A stretch of 64,000 nt of DNA from an uncultured Poribacteria bacterium (GTDB lineage Bacteria > Poribacteria > WGA-4E > WGA-3G), in the NCBI GenBank assembly GCA_958295855.1, contig OY282383.1:1246481-1310480 (forward strand). The letters are read 5' to 3'. Position 1 is the stretch's first letter, and each line of letters opens with the position of its first letter. The position numbers were made by a program, and so were the translations under genes. The notes beneath the pieces are model-generated. The model was not told where the DNA came from, searched no databases, and saw nothing but the letters and a program-made list of their open reading frames with translations. Shown here piece by piece: positions 51,964 to 59,936 of the stretch.

Positions 51964-53115
51964 CTATGAAAGCACTGTCTCCTCCTTCTCAAGCAAGAAA
52001 AGGAATTCTCGGTTGGGTTGTTCTGCCACGCTTACCCATTTGTGTGTCCACTTCATGCCTGCCATGACGTTCCGCTTGTAGCCTATTTCAACGACAGCGA
52101 GGAGTTCGCCGTTCCGTTGCATGACTTCATTCAGCTCTTCTGCGGTGGCACGTCCGCCGGAACTGTATGACAGGAGAATCCAGCGTGCCTGTGTCGCCCG
52201 GATCAGTTTCTCTATTGCTTCAACAGCGATGAAACGACCATTGGGGTTACGGCGGAACTCCTCGAATGGGGATGCTGCAATCACATCTGAGGTATCTTTG
52301 CGCCGCTTTGCTTTGCCGAAAAGCGGAGGATTATCGAAAAGCACAACGCTTTTCCAGAGGTGGTAGTAGGCGGCATACCTGACGCGGGAAGCAGGCATTT
52401 TCTCGTTATTTGAACCGTACGGCGGATCGAAGTACGCCAGATCTACGGAAACACGAGGCGCGAGTTCAAAGATGTCACTTTGAAAAACCTGATGCTTTCC
52501 CGCCGACGTAAAGATATTTGGCACCTCAAGCACAAGTTTCTTATAGGCGCGAGGTGCCCACGCTTTGAGATATGCGGAGAAGTGAGCGAGGCTACTGTCA
52601 ACCCGATCCAGAGCCAAGATTAGACTTGTGAGTGCCACCGCTTTATCAATTGTATCAAGTTTGAGGGTTTCGAGTTCCTGCCGAATTGCATCTAATTTAC
52701 GGGTGTTGTGCAACTGCCACGGTTTCTTAAGTCCATCTGCCTGGATTGCGCACCCGCCGTTGGCGTGGCCTCCATAATGCTCTGTGAACCATCCGTCAAC
52801 AGGTGGCACGGCGTTGAGATGATCGATGAGGGGTTGATACACTTCTTTCGGCTTTGTATTGAGAAGGTAGCACGTCCCGAAAACCGCTGACCAGGGTGCA
52901 ATATCATTGCAGACAACAGAATAACCGAGTTTGGCAAGTGCTTGTGAGACTCGGGTCGTGCCTGAGAAACCGTCCAAAATCGTCTTCGCGTCAACTTTCT
53001 GGATCAGCTGCAGTATCTGTGGGATGAGTTTCAGCTTGGAGCCGATGTACTTGATGCCTTCGGTGGAAGGTGCATCAAGTACAAACTCATTGAAGAGAGG
53101 AAGTGTTTGCGTCAT
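51964..53115 (-). CDS. D12-class (alpha) adenine-specific DNA methyltransferase
   Basis: 383 residues. Motif X KYIGSKLKLIPQIL, AdoMet motif ILDGFSGTTRVSQAL and CNDIAPWS, then motif IV YFDPPYGSNNEKMP: the order and FxG/DPPY form of Dam-like D12 enzymes. A target-recognition region lies between. It is the last gene of a three-gene unit behind two ParB-like genes (gap 24 bases). The first 27 codons, plus one base before the ATG, are duplicated exactly at 54830-54911. No endonuclease gene in the unit. Likely modifies adenine at a short site, as protection or as an epigenetic mark. Confidence 0.9.
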   Translation of the reverse strand: MTQTLPLFNEFVLDAPSTEGIKYIGSKLKLIPQILQLIQKVDAKTILDGFSGTTRVSQALAKLGYSVVCNDIAPWSAVFGTCYLLNTKPKEVYQPLIDHLNAVPPVDGWFTEHYGGHANGGCAIQADGLKKPWQLHNTRKLDAIRQELETLKLDTIDKAVALTSLILALDRVDSSLAHFSAYLKAWAPRAYKKLVLEVPNIFTSAGKHQVFQSDIFELAPRVSVDLAYFDPPYGSNNEKMPASRVRYAAYYHLWKSVVLFDNPPLFGKAKRRKDTSDVIAASPFEEFRRNPNGRFIAVEAIEKLIRATQARWILLSYSSGGRATAEELNEVMQRNGELLAVVEIGYKRNVMAGMKWTHKWVSVAEQPNREFLFLLEKEETVLS

Positions 53116-53116
53116 G
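53035..53116. repeat. 82-bp perfect direct repeat, copy 1
   Basis: Covers the start codon and first 27 codons of the methyltransferase. Identical to 54830-54911 at every base. Confidence 0.95.
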
Positions 53117-53139
53117 GCTTTATGCTATCTCTTTGGCAC

Positions 53140-53739
53140 TTATCCATTCTCTTCTTGACCTGCTTTTCGTAAATCCGAGGCAAGTTTTTCAAGTTGATGC
53201 GCTACTTCTTTGATATCAACGTCTATACCTTGGCGGATAAGTTGATAACAGAGATCCTCCCAGTTTTGGCATTGCTCCCACGCTACCTTACAGATTGAGA
53301 GCCGGATGTCAAATCCAAGCGGAAGTAATAATGTCTGGGTTTTATCACACCGGACACCCGTTGATAGGCTAAGTGCATCTCTGATTGACATGTTTTGTTT
53401 GAGAACGAGATTAACCACATCTTCACATTCCTTGGCCTTCAGTTTTTCCTCTATAATAGAGATGGCCAATATCCATTGATCAATTTCGTTCTTAAGTCTG
53501 GACATTTGATACCCTTGCGTAATCCCAATTGGCCCCTGATCTATTTGCCATCGAATTCCTTTCGGGAGTTGAAAGAGATGATGTCTTGTACTCCAGAATG
53601 TGGGTGACTGACCCATTTTCTGTGCGATTTTTTCATAGGAATTATATTCCTGGTACAAAACATCGACGGCTTCTGCGATTTCCGAAGGGGTTTTCTCTGC
53701 ATGAGCAGTCAGGTACTCAATTGAGGTCTTGACATCCAT
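53140..53739 (-). CDS. ParB-type helix-turn-helix domain protein
   Basis: 199 residues. TPSEIAEAVDVLYQEYNSYE and KIAQKMGQSPTFWSTRHHLF followed by LPKGIRWQIDQGPIGITQG has the shape of the ParB/KorB DNA-binding domain (helix-turn-helix, then LP..I...I..G.I). The remainder is helical and unrecognised. There is no N-terminal ParB nuclease/CTPase-type domain; the upstream gene provides that. ATG follows the ParB stop after two bases (TAGTAATG), implying translational coupling. Together they look like a split ParB. Function within a methyltransferase unit is unknown. Confidence 0.65.
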   Translation of the reverse strand: MDVKTSIEYLTAHAEKTPSEIAEAVDVLYQEYNSYEKIAQKMGQSPTFWSTRHHLFQLPKGIRWQIDQGPIGITQGYQMSRLKNEIDQWILAISIIEEKLKAKECEDVVNLVLKQNMSIRDALSLSTGVRCDKTQTLLLPLGFDIRLSICKVAWEQCQNWEDLCYQLIRQGIDVDIKEVAHQLEKLASDLRKAGQEENG

Positions 53740-53741
53740 TA

Positions 53742-54599
53742 CTATCTTGTTTTCCCCCTAAGAGATTCCGCTACCATGCGGCCGATTATAGTCTGTTCAT
53801 CGTCCAGACCTCTCTCTTCACCCCACTGTAACAATTCGTCATACAATTCAGTTGGAATTGCATATTGGACAACGCGCTTAGACTCCTGACCTTTCTTTGC
53901 TACATAAGCATTCAAATCGGCAATAGAAGCTTTATGCCCCAACTGTTCTAAAGCCTTAATAGCATGTTTCCGGTTGTCTCTATCAAGCCCACAAATCCAT
54001 GATGCTCGTTCCTTCATTGCTTCTTGCGCCTGTCTAAAGCGCGCCCTATCGTAGGTATTCCTCACAATCGCGACCGCAATTTGTGAGGAGAGGATTCTCT
54101 GGTCCACCATTTGCTTAAGGTCCTCAGGCAATGCTGATAGAGTATAATACCTCATAACGGTTGGGGTTGTTACACCAAGGTACTTAGCTGCAAGTTCAAG
54201 AGCCTCTTGCCCCGTATACCCTTCTCCACTGTACCGCTTGTATATTCTCTCTGTCCAGTACGCCCGGTCGCTATATGTGAGATCTCCGCGTATTTCGTTT
54301 TCGAGCCATGAACGCTGAAGTGCTTCATCGTCATTGAGTTCAAGTATAAAAGCGGGAATTTCTCCCATGCCGAGTTCTAAACATGCCTTTAGCCTGCATT
54401 GCCCCGTAACATTCTGGTAATCGTATACGGACTTAGAATCAGGATGGGACCGGACGATAATTGGCTGATCTGGCCAATAACCGTGTTGCTGGATAGAGGC
54501 TTTCACTTTCTCAACATTTTCTTCCACACCTTGCCTGCGCACATTGATTGTGCTATTCGGATCGATACGCTTTACATCAATTGTCTGAACTGTATTCAA
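53742..54599 (-). CDS. ParB/RepB/Spo0J-like nuclease-domain protein
   Basis: 285 residues, TTG start at 54599 with AGAGGAGG eight bases upstream (no ATG fits). IDVKRIDPNSTINVRRQGVE, VKASIQQHGYWPDQPIIVRS, NVTGQCRLKACLELGMGEIP and LNDDEALQRSWLENEIRGDL are ParB N-domain patterns (the GQCRLKA box corresponds to GxRRxxA). The middle (LAAKYLGVTTPTVMRYYTLS) is a helix-turn-helix; the end is a short helical and ribbon-like region. Classical ParB partitions plasmids and chromosomes, but related proteins serve in phage and methyltransferase loci. No parA is present, which argues against a partition role. Confidence 0.82.
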   Translation of the reverse strand: MNTVQTIDVKRIDPNSTINVRRQGVEENVEKVKASIQQHGYWPDQPIIVRSHPDSKSVYDYQNVTGQCRLKACLELGMGEIPAFILELNDDEALQRSWLENEIRGDLTYSDRAYWTERIYKRYSGEGYTGQEALELAAKYLGVTTPTVMRYYTLSALPEDLKQMVDQRILSSQIAVAIVRNTYDRARFRQAQEAMKERASWICGLDRDNRKHAIKALEQLGHKASIADLNAYVAKKGQESKRVVQYAIPTELYDELLQWGEERGLDDEQTIIGRMVAESLRGKTR

Positions 54600-54829
54600 T
54601 TTTATTCCTCCTCTATGAGTTTAGGTAAGACATCGCACAGTTTTCCCGGACTTCCTGCGGTGATTTTTAGCGGAGCACCAAGGCAACTGGCCAATATTAT
54701 AATATATCTGAAACTATTTTTCAAGAAAAATCCCCCCAAACTCATAGCGATTTAATCTTCAGTTTTCTGCTTACTGAAGCGAGGTGCTTGACTACAAGAG
54801 ATTGTGTTATCGCACAAAGACTGAAATCA
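54600..54829. other. 5' region of the ParB-methyltransferase unit
   Basis: Holds the ribosome site of the ParB gene and an AT-rich run (ATATTATAATATATC as seen near 54695-54710) that may be promoter or operator DNA on the minus strand. No repeat of families A-D here. Confidence 0.45.
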
Positions 54830-54911
54830 CTTGGAGCCGATGTACTTGATGCCTTCGGTGGAAGGTGCATCAAGTACAAACTCATTGAAGAGAGGAAGTG
54901 TTTGCGTCATG
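54830..54911. repeat. 82-bp perfect direct repeat, copy 2 (methyltransferase 5' remnant)
   Basis: The same 27 codons and ATG as 53035-53116, but cut off at CTTGGAG and followed by unrelated DNA. It is the 5' stump of a second copy of the methyltransferase gene, left of which the ParB pair lies. Confidence 0.95.
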
Positions 54912-54965
54912 CCAAAGTTCAAAATTACGCTCCCCTCTGCTTCAGAATTCCAATGTCTTCGGTGG

Positions 54966-55003
54966 TTTCTGCGGCGTATTTTCGCCCAAATGCGACGTGC
55001 ATT
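54966..55003. repeat. uninterrupted family D unit
   Basis: TTCTGCGGCGTATTTTCGCC then CAAATGCGACGTGCATTC; intergenic, close to the consensus without nested insertions. Confidence 0.85.
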
Positions 55004-55014
55004 CGGGGGTATTG

Positions 55015-55248
55015 CTAAGAGGTTTGAACCTTGGAAAGTGAAAGTACCTTAGCAGAACTAGAATCTAAAATTGCCTCCTGAACGAAAGCACTGGCATTGA
55101 GAATCTCAATACCGATAAGCTCCCCGTTGTGATTCAATTCTGCCGTGATATTGGGACTCAACTCAAGGCTGTCGCTTTCAGGTTCATCAGAAATCACGAG
55201 ATGCAATATATCCTCTTTCTCGAAATAGGCCATTTTTGGTTTATTCAA
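55015..55248 (-). CDS. DUF2283 family protein
   Basis: 77 residues. YFEKEDILHLVISDEPESDS, LELSPNITAELNHNGELIGI and EILNAS match the DUF2283 pattern (Y...D.L.....E, then DG.ivGiEIl.AS). These small proteins often lie in toxin-antitoxin-like or mobile regions; function is not established. Its ATG overlaps the stop of the upstream gene (ATGA-type overlap at 55245-55248), so it is co-translated with the duplicated-domain protein. Confidence 0.8.
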   Translation of the reverse strand: MNKPKMAYFEKEDILHLVISDEPESDSLELSPNITAELNHNGELIGIEILNASAFVQEAILDSSSAKVLSLSKVQTS

Positions 55249-55880
55249 GGGTTCCTCTCTCCATCACATTCCACCTTATCCTTTTCGGGATTATACAAGC
55301 GATATTTCCCATATTTTACCCGCCAATATCTATCCTCATTGCGAGAAAAATGATGGCGTGAGGGACTATTGACACAGTCGGCATTTATCTCTGCATCCAC
55401 GTTGCTCACATTGAAATTAGGATACTTCTTTAAGACGACTGGTTTTATGTCTCTGATTGCAAATTCAATGTCTGCATCTCCGCCTGTAAAATCCAGCACT
55501 GCATCCCATACTACCTGTTTTACTGGTATGGGTTCCGACCGTCGCGGGGGTTGTGGATTCCCTTTCATACTGGTTATCCTTTCTTCATTATCCTTTTCGG
55601 GATTATACAGACGGTATATTCCATGTCCTACCCGCCAATATCTATCCTCATTGCCGGAATAATGATGGCGTGAGGGACTATTGACACAGTCGGCATTTAT
55701 CTCTGCACTCACGTTGCTCACATTGAAATTAGGATACTTCTCTAAGGCGACTGGTTTTATGTCTTTGATTGCAAATTCAATGTCTGCATCTCCGCCTGTA
55801 AAATCCAGCACTGCATCCCATACTACCTGTTTTACTGGTATGGGTTCCGACCGTCGCGGGGGTTGTGGATTACCTTTCAT
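55245..55880 (-). CDS. tandemly duplicated small domain protein (DUF7669-like)
   Basis: 211 residues made of two near-identical halves of 104 residues (312 bp apart). Each half: MKGNPQPPRRSEPIPVKQVV, WDAVLDFTGGDADIEFAIKD, INADCVNSPSRHHYSGNEDR, YWRVGHGIYRLYNPEKD. The NSPSRHHY and YWRV.GIYRLY stretches resemble a winged-helix-like domain found attached to some restriction endonucleases (DUF7669-like; uncertain). The ribosome site AAAGGATAACCAGTATG is present before both halves, so a complete gene with its 5' region was duplicated and the two copies fused in frame. Halves differ at a handful of residues. Confidence 0.75.
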   Translation of the reverse strand: MKGNPQPPRRSEPIPVKQVVWDAVLDFTGGDADIEFAIKDIKPVALEKYPNFNVSNVSAEINADCVNSPSRHHYSGNEDRYWRVGHGIYRLYNPEKDNEERITSMKGNPQPPRRSEPIPVKQVVWDAVLDFTGGDADIEFAIRDIKPVVLKKYPNFNVSNVDAEINADCVNSPSRHHFSRNEDRYWRVKYGKYRLYNPEKDKVECDGERNP

Positions 55881-55912
55881 ACTGGTTATCCTTTCTTCAC
55901 CTTATTCAGTCA

Positions 55913-57163
55913 TTATGTATGACGAATTGCATCAATCGGTGTCATCTTGGCGGCTTGACTGGCAGGATAGTAGCCGAAGAAAACACCCACCGTACCACCG
56001 GCAGCAACGGAGATGAGCACAGCGTCTAGCGTAATAACAGGAGGCCAGGCAATATGTGACCAGAAAAATTTAACTGCTTGTGCAAAGCCTTGTCCAACGA
56101 GGGCGCCGAGTGCGATGCCTATGATGCTCCCAATGAGACACAAAAGCACCGATTCAGTGAGAAACTGCAGGCGGATGTCAAGGCTCTTTGCGCCGACAGC
56201 CTTGCGCAGCCCGATTTCGGGGATGCGTTCCGTAACCGAGACGAGCATGATATTAAGAATCCCAATGCCCGCTACAATTAAGGAGATTGAAGCGATGATA
56301 ACCAGTATCATCTCTATGATAAAAATCATTCTTTTCGCGCCTTCGATGCCCTTTTTCGCACTCCACGTCCGGAAAAAGGTGTTGTCCCCGCCATGGTTGC
56401 GTGTAAGCACGGTTTCGACCTCTTTCATCGCCTGTTCTACCAAAAGAGGGCTCTTGGCACGAGCCATAATAGCACCGACGTGGTTACGCCCTCCAAAACG
56501 GGTTTGGGCAGTCGTAATCGGAATGAAGATCATATTGTCGTCACTTCTGCCTGCCTCTAACCCGTCACCACGACTTTCCATAATCCCAATAACGGTAAAG
56601 CGTTTGTTTTTGCCCCCGTGGCTGATTCCGACCTCCTGGCCAACGGGATCCAGCCCTTTGAACTGATCTTTCCAGACCTTCGCGCCGATAACACAAACTT
56701 TGCTCCAGAAGTCCATGTCTGTGTCGGCGAGAAACCTGCCATATTCAGTTTCCCATTGGCGGACTTTTTGGTATTCGAACGTTGTCGCCCGCATGTAGGT
56801 TTGTTGATGTTTGCCATCAACTTCAAAGTTTATGTAATGGCTTCTTTCCACCGTGGCGACTTCAACAGAGGGGCACTCCTCCTGAATATGGCGTAGATCC
56901 CGCATCTCTAGATGATGCGGACTCGTGTTACGCTGCCAACGTCCGTTCTTGCGTATATGCCCCGGGCGGTAAACGCCGAACATACTGGGACCGCCGATTT
57001 TGTCTATCTGCTGCATCATGAGTTTTTCGGCACCAGCACCGAAGGACATCATCGCGATGACTCCGGCAATCCCAATTGTAATGCCTAAAAGGGTTAGGAT
57101 AGTCCGGAGTTTGCTGCCGCGGAGTACGGAAAACGCGGCTATAAAATTTTCTAAGATTTTCAT
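55913..57163 (-). CDS. MacB-like ABC transporter permease
   Basis: 416 residues from the ATG at 57163 (MKILENFIAAFSVLRGSKLR); upstream open codons include an A repeat. A first membrane helix (TILTLLGITIGIAGVIAMMS), a large extracytoplasmic MacB-type domain (residues about 50-280), then three helices in an FtsX domain (EMILVIIASISLIVAGIGIL, VTERIPEIGLRKAVGAK, the last near AVLISVAAGGTVGVFFGYYP) and the closing KMTPIDAIR. Works with an ATPase and a periplasmic adaptor to export peptides, drugs or lipoproteins, but neither partner is adjacent. Confidence 0.9.
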   Translation of the reverse strand: MKILENFIAAFSVLRGSKLRTILTLLGITIGIAGVIAMMSFGAGAEKLMMQQIDKIGGPSMFGVYRPGHIRKNGRWQRNTSPHHLEMRDLRHIQEECPSVEVATVERSHYINFEVDGKHQQTYMRATTFEYQKVRQWETEYGRFLADTDMDFWSKVCVIGAKVWKDQFKGLDPVGQEVGISHGGKNKRFTVIGIMESRGDGLEAGRSDDNMIFIPITTAQTRFGGRNHVGAIMARAKSPLLVEQAMKEVETVLTRNHGGDNTFFRTWSAKKGIEGAKRMIFIIEMILVIIASISLIVAGIGILNIMLVSVTERIPEIGLRKAVGAKSLDIRLQFLTESVLLCLIGSIIGIALGALVGQGFAQAVKFFWSHIAWPPVITLDAVLISVAAGGTVGVFFGYYPASQAAKMTPIDAIRHT

Positions 57164-57190
57164 GTTTCTCTTTTTCCTTTGCGGGTAAAA

Positions 57191-57655
57191 GGTATGAACC
57201 CCTGCAAAGCAGGGGTAAAATACCATTAGCAGGCTTTGTTTTTACAGTCTTTATAGGTGAACCTTCTGCCCAGATTTCCTATGTAAACCTTGCGTCAGAA
57301 ACCTCTGACGAGAGCTATAGTGCATTGTTAGTGCTGTCTTGCATTCTGAATTCTCCGCAAGGAATGACGAAAGATCATTGCATGAATTCACGAAGAGTGC
57401 TAAAATAGATAAAGATGGAGTTCGCGAATTAACAGGGATTGTAGAAGGAGTACCTGCGTCACCCGCGAGTATTGTTTAAAGTATACCACAAAGCCTTTAA
57501 TATATGCAAATTTTGTAGGAAGGTTTAGTCACGCATTTTCAATGCGTGGTGAAACCGTTTGGAGGAGGGGTGGCTGCGATGCGCTATGTGTTGTGGAAAA
57601 GTGAGGAGCACCGCGCACTAAGGGTGTTAACCCCTGCAAAGCAGGGGTAAATACC
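57191..57655. repeat. A, B, I and A repeats upstream of the glycosidase-like gene
   Basis: A 57191-57224; B 57282-57372 (ACCTTGCGTCAGAAACCTCT to TCTCCGCAAGGAATGACGAA); family I hairpin 57528-57554 (GTCACGCATT, TTC, AATGCGTGGTG); A 57623-57655. Between 57375 and 57520 nothing recognised. Confidence 0.8.
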
Positions 57656-57816
57656 AACCATCCCAAATTAGCCGCGATGGGTATTGTTTTTGGCGACGAA
57701 GGCGGGCGGAAACGGTGCTCCTCCCTTACGGTTCAAACTAATTTGGTATAACACGCATTAATGTAAAGCAAAGACAAATTCTGCGGCATCAGGGCAGAAT
57801 TTGGGGAAAGATAGCT

Positions 57817-59787
57817 GTGCAGAAGGATTTCTCACCGATTATAGGCGGAACTTTGCGTCTGTGGCCAGGCACGAAAGAATCGGGATGGCATCGGGCAGAA
57901 TTAGCCCGATTGCTGCGCCGGGGAGAACGCGCATGGATTCAATTGCCTTCTGCCTTATTACAAACGCGATATTGGCTAAAAGCAGTAGAACAAGCTTTCA
58001 GCAATTCAGAAACAGCGACAGCTATCCAAGCATCGCTTCGGCAGTGTAACCTGTCATGCGGCGCAGGATTTAATCAGTACTATTTAATTGCGCAACCGCA
58101 TGCGGAGGCATCCTGCTATAATATCAGCGATTATGTCCAGCGATGCTTGGCAGGCGAGCTCTCAATTGCTGAGCGGTTGCGTGGCCGAACGGTGATTCAC
58201 CTCCATCAGACAGAAGACACAGCGGATGACCTGTTAAGCGACACTGGCGTTTTGGCGTTTGTGGAACGCCTGCTGATGCCTTACTTAAGCACTTATGGAA
58301 AACAGGCCCTTATCGGTTTTACTTGTGAGCTTCCCCGGTTTTTGTCCGTAATTGCGGGAGCAAAATCCGTGTCGCCTGTAGATGTTTTAGAACCCGGAAC
58401 GTCGTCAGTACCGTGGAGCCCTGTACTATCGGATACAACGAAAGACACACTAAGGGTGTTAACCCCTGCAAAGCAGGGGCAAATACCAATCCAAGCATAC
58501 CTGCCTCTGGTATTTTACGAAACCTACGACTCAGCCGCTGTCAGAAATGCGTTTTGGCGCGAGGTAACGACGCAGTTCGCGAAATGCTTTCTTGCCGGAT
58601 TGCGTGATTTCTCTCATCAGGCGGGATTGCGGTTTGCAGTCAGTCTACCTGTGAGTGCAAAGGTATTAGAATTTGAGTTGGGGGCGATGCTTGCACAAGT
58701 TGATTGCCCGATTCTGAACACTACTGCCCTAGATACGCCAAGACGTTTCGCTATCGCTAAATGGGTTTGTAGCAACGCACAGTACGCGGGTATCTCACGT
58801 AAGGGCACGCACAAATTGGGTGATGCCATGGCAGATGCGAGCCTCGGCTTTAATCTGTGGCCTTCACGCGGAAACGCCGAAGAAACGCCCTTGTCGCACT
58901 TGCTATCAACAGGTTTCCCAAAAAGAGCACTGTTGATGATAGCGCCGACGCAAAGTCTGTGGACGAAACCGGATGAGAAACTATGGAATCAACTGACAAA
59001 AGCGTGGGGATGGTTGTGCCAAACGGTGTGGCAGCTGGGATACGATTTTAGGATTGTCTCGGAACAGGAACTGAGTTCGGCGAATATATCTGTGAGTCAG
59101 GTAGATAAGAAAAATCGCGCTAAAGGTATGAACCCCCGCTTTGCGGGGGGAACTACCACCTTCTGTTTTCCCAACGACTGCACAGCAGCTGCGGATAGTT
59201 ATCGCGTCGTGCTACTTCCGAGTGGCATATCGCTTCAAGAAGAGACAGTCAACTGTCTCAAAGCATTCACCAAAGCAAAGGGCAGGTTGATAGCGAATGA
59301 ACCTACGCCCTATCTACTCAACGGGCGAATTGGGTTGGAGCCTTATCCGCTGGAGCAACTCATCTATGGGCGGCGCTCAACTATTCTCCGCGGTCCCTTA
59401 GGTGAAAGAAAATCGGCACTCAAAAAGTGCCTGCGAAAATGGGTGCCCCCTGTCGTATCGGTGTATGTGAAGCCGGACAACCACTCCACACACGTGGTTC
59501 AAATGCACCACCGGGTAGCAGAGGCGTATGAAGTTTTTTATTTCTTCAACGCAGGTGCTGAACCGGTTGATACTTTGATTGAGCTGCACAGGAGTTCAAA
59601 GGTGGGGCGCGGTTTGGCACCGTGCTTACAAGAAAAGGCTATTGTAGTTGAAGAGTGGCACCTACTGACAGGTACCAAAGTGCCTGTCGATTTTTGGCAC
59701 GCCGATGGGAAGTTGTATCTGAATTGCGCCTTTACGCCTAAACAGGGGAGGCTTTTTGTCGTAACGCATCACAAGTTGTCTCTTTAG
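57817..59787 (+). CDS. glycoside-hydrolase-like protein, family unsure
   Basis: 656 residues with a GTG start at 57817, supported by GGGGAAAG six bases upstream. The middle (TYGKQALIGFTCELPRFLSV, FWREVTTQFAKCFLAGLRDF, HQAGLRFAVSLPVSA) has the look of a TIM-barrel glycosidase. YRVVLLPSGISLQEETVNCL then AFTKAKGRLIANEP resembles the Rossmann-like trimerisation domain of GH42-type or large rhamnosidase-like enzymes, and the end (EAYEVFYFFNAGAEPVDTLI) the beta domain that follows in them. A catalytic Glu could not be assigned with confidence. No export signal. Two A repeats (58455-58487, 59125-59157) are in frame in two different reading frames of the element. Confidence 0.6.
   Translation: MQKDFSPIIGGTLRLWPGTKESGWHRAELARLLRRGERAWIQLPSALLQTRYWLKAVEQAFSNSETATAIQASLRQCNLSCGAGFNQYYLIAQPHAEASCYNISDYVQRCLAGELSIAERLRGRTVIHLHQTEDTADDLLSDTGVLAFVERLLMPYLSTYGKQALIGFTCELPRFLSVIAGAKSVSPVDVLEPGTSSVPWSPVLSDTTKDTLRVLTPAKQGQIPIQAYLPLVFYETYDSAAVRNAFWREVTTQFAKCFLAGLRDFSHQAGLRFAVSLPVSAKVLEFELGAMLAQVDCPILNTTALDTPRRFAIAKWVCSNAQYAGISRKGTHKLGDAMADASLGFNLWPSRGNAEETPLSHLLSTGFPKRALLMIAPTQSLWTKPDEKLWNQLTKAWGWLCQTVWQLGYDFRIVSEQELSSANISVSQVDKKNRAKGMNPRFAGGTTTFCFPNDCTAAADSYRVVLLPSGISLQEETVNCLKAFTKAKGRLIANEPTPYLLNGRIGLEPYPLEQLIYGRRSTILRGPLGERKSALKKCLRKWVPPVVSVYVKPDNHSTHVVQMHHRVAEAYEVFYFFNAGAEPVDTLIELHRSSKVGRGLAPCLQEKAIVVEEWHLLTGTKVPVDFWHADGKLYLNCAFTPKQGRLFVVTHHKLSL
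58455..58487. repeat. family A palindrome in the glycosidase-like gene
   Basis: 33-bp consensus copy, read as VLTPAKQGQIP. Confidence 0.92.
59125..59157. repeat. family A palindrome in the glycosidase-like gene
   Basis: 33 bp with core CCCCCGCTTTGCGGGGG, read as GMNPRFAGGTT; opposite core orientation to the copy at 58455. Confidence 0.9.
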
Positions 59788-59848
59788 CACCAGCGCTAGG
59801 GGCAAATACCAAACCAAATGTGTGTAGATAGGACAGATAGGCAAGGTA

Positions 59849-59909
59849 GTAGGCACACGCCGTGGGTTTCCCTCAAGGATAAAACCCCTGCAAAGCAGGG
59901 GTAATTACC
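59849..59909. repeat. F and A units before the TPP-enzyme gene
   Basis: F (GGTAGTAGGCACACGCCGTG GGTTTCC as two parts) at 59845-59872 and A at 59877-59909, just upstream of the AGGAAAGGA ribosome site. Confidence 0.8.
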
Positions 59910-59936
59910 ATCTCAAAAACAGGAAAGGAATAGACA

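Noticed and set aside
53742..54599. Chromosome or plasmid partition (parAB) locus and origin
   Set aside because: No ParA-type ATPase, no parS-like or iteron-like array, and the genes are coupled to a DNA methyltransferase.
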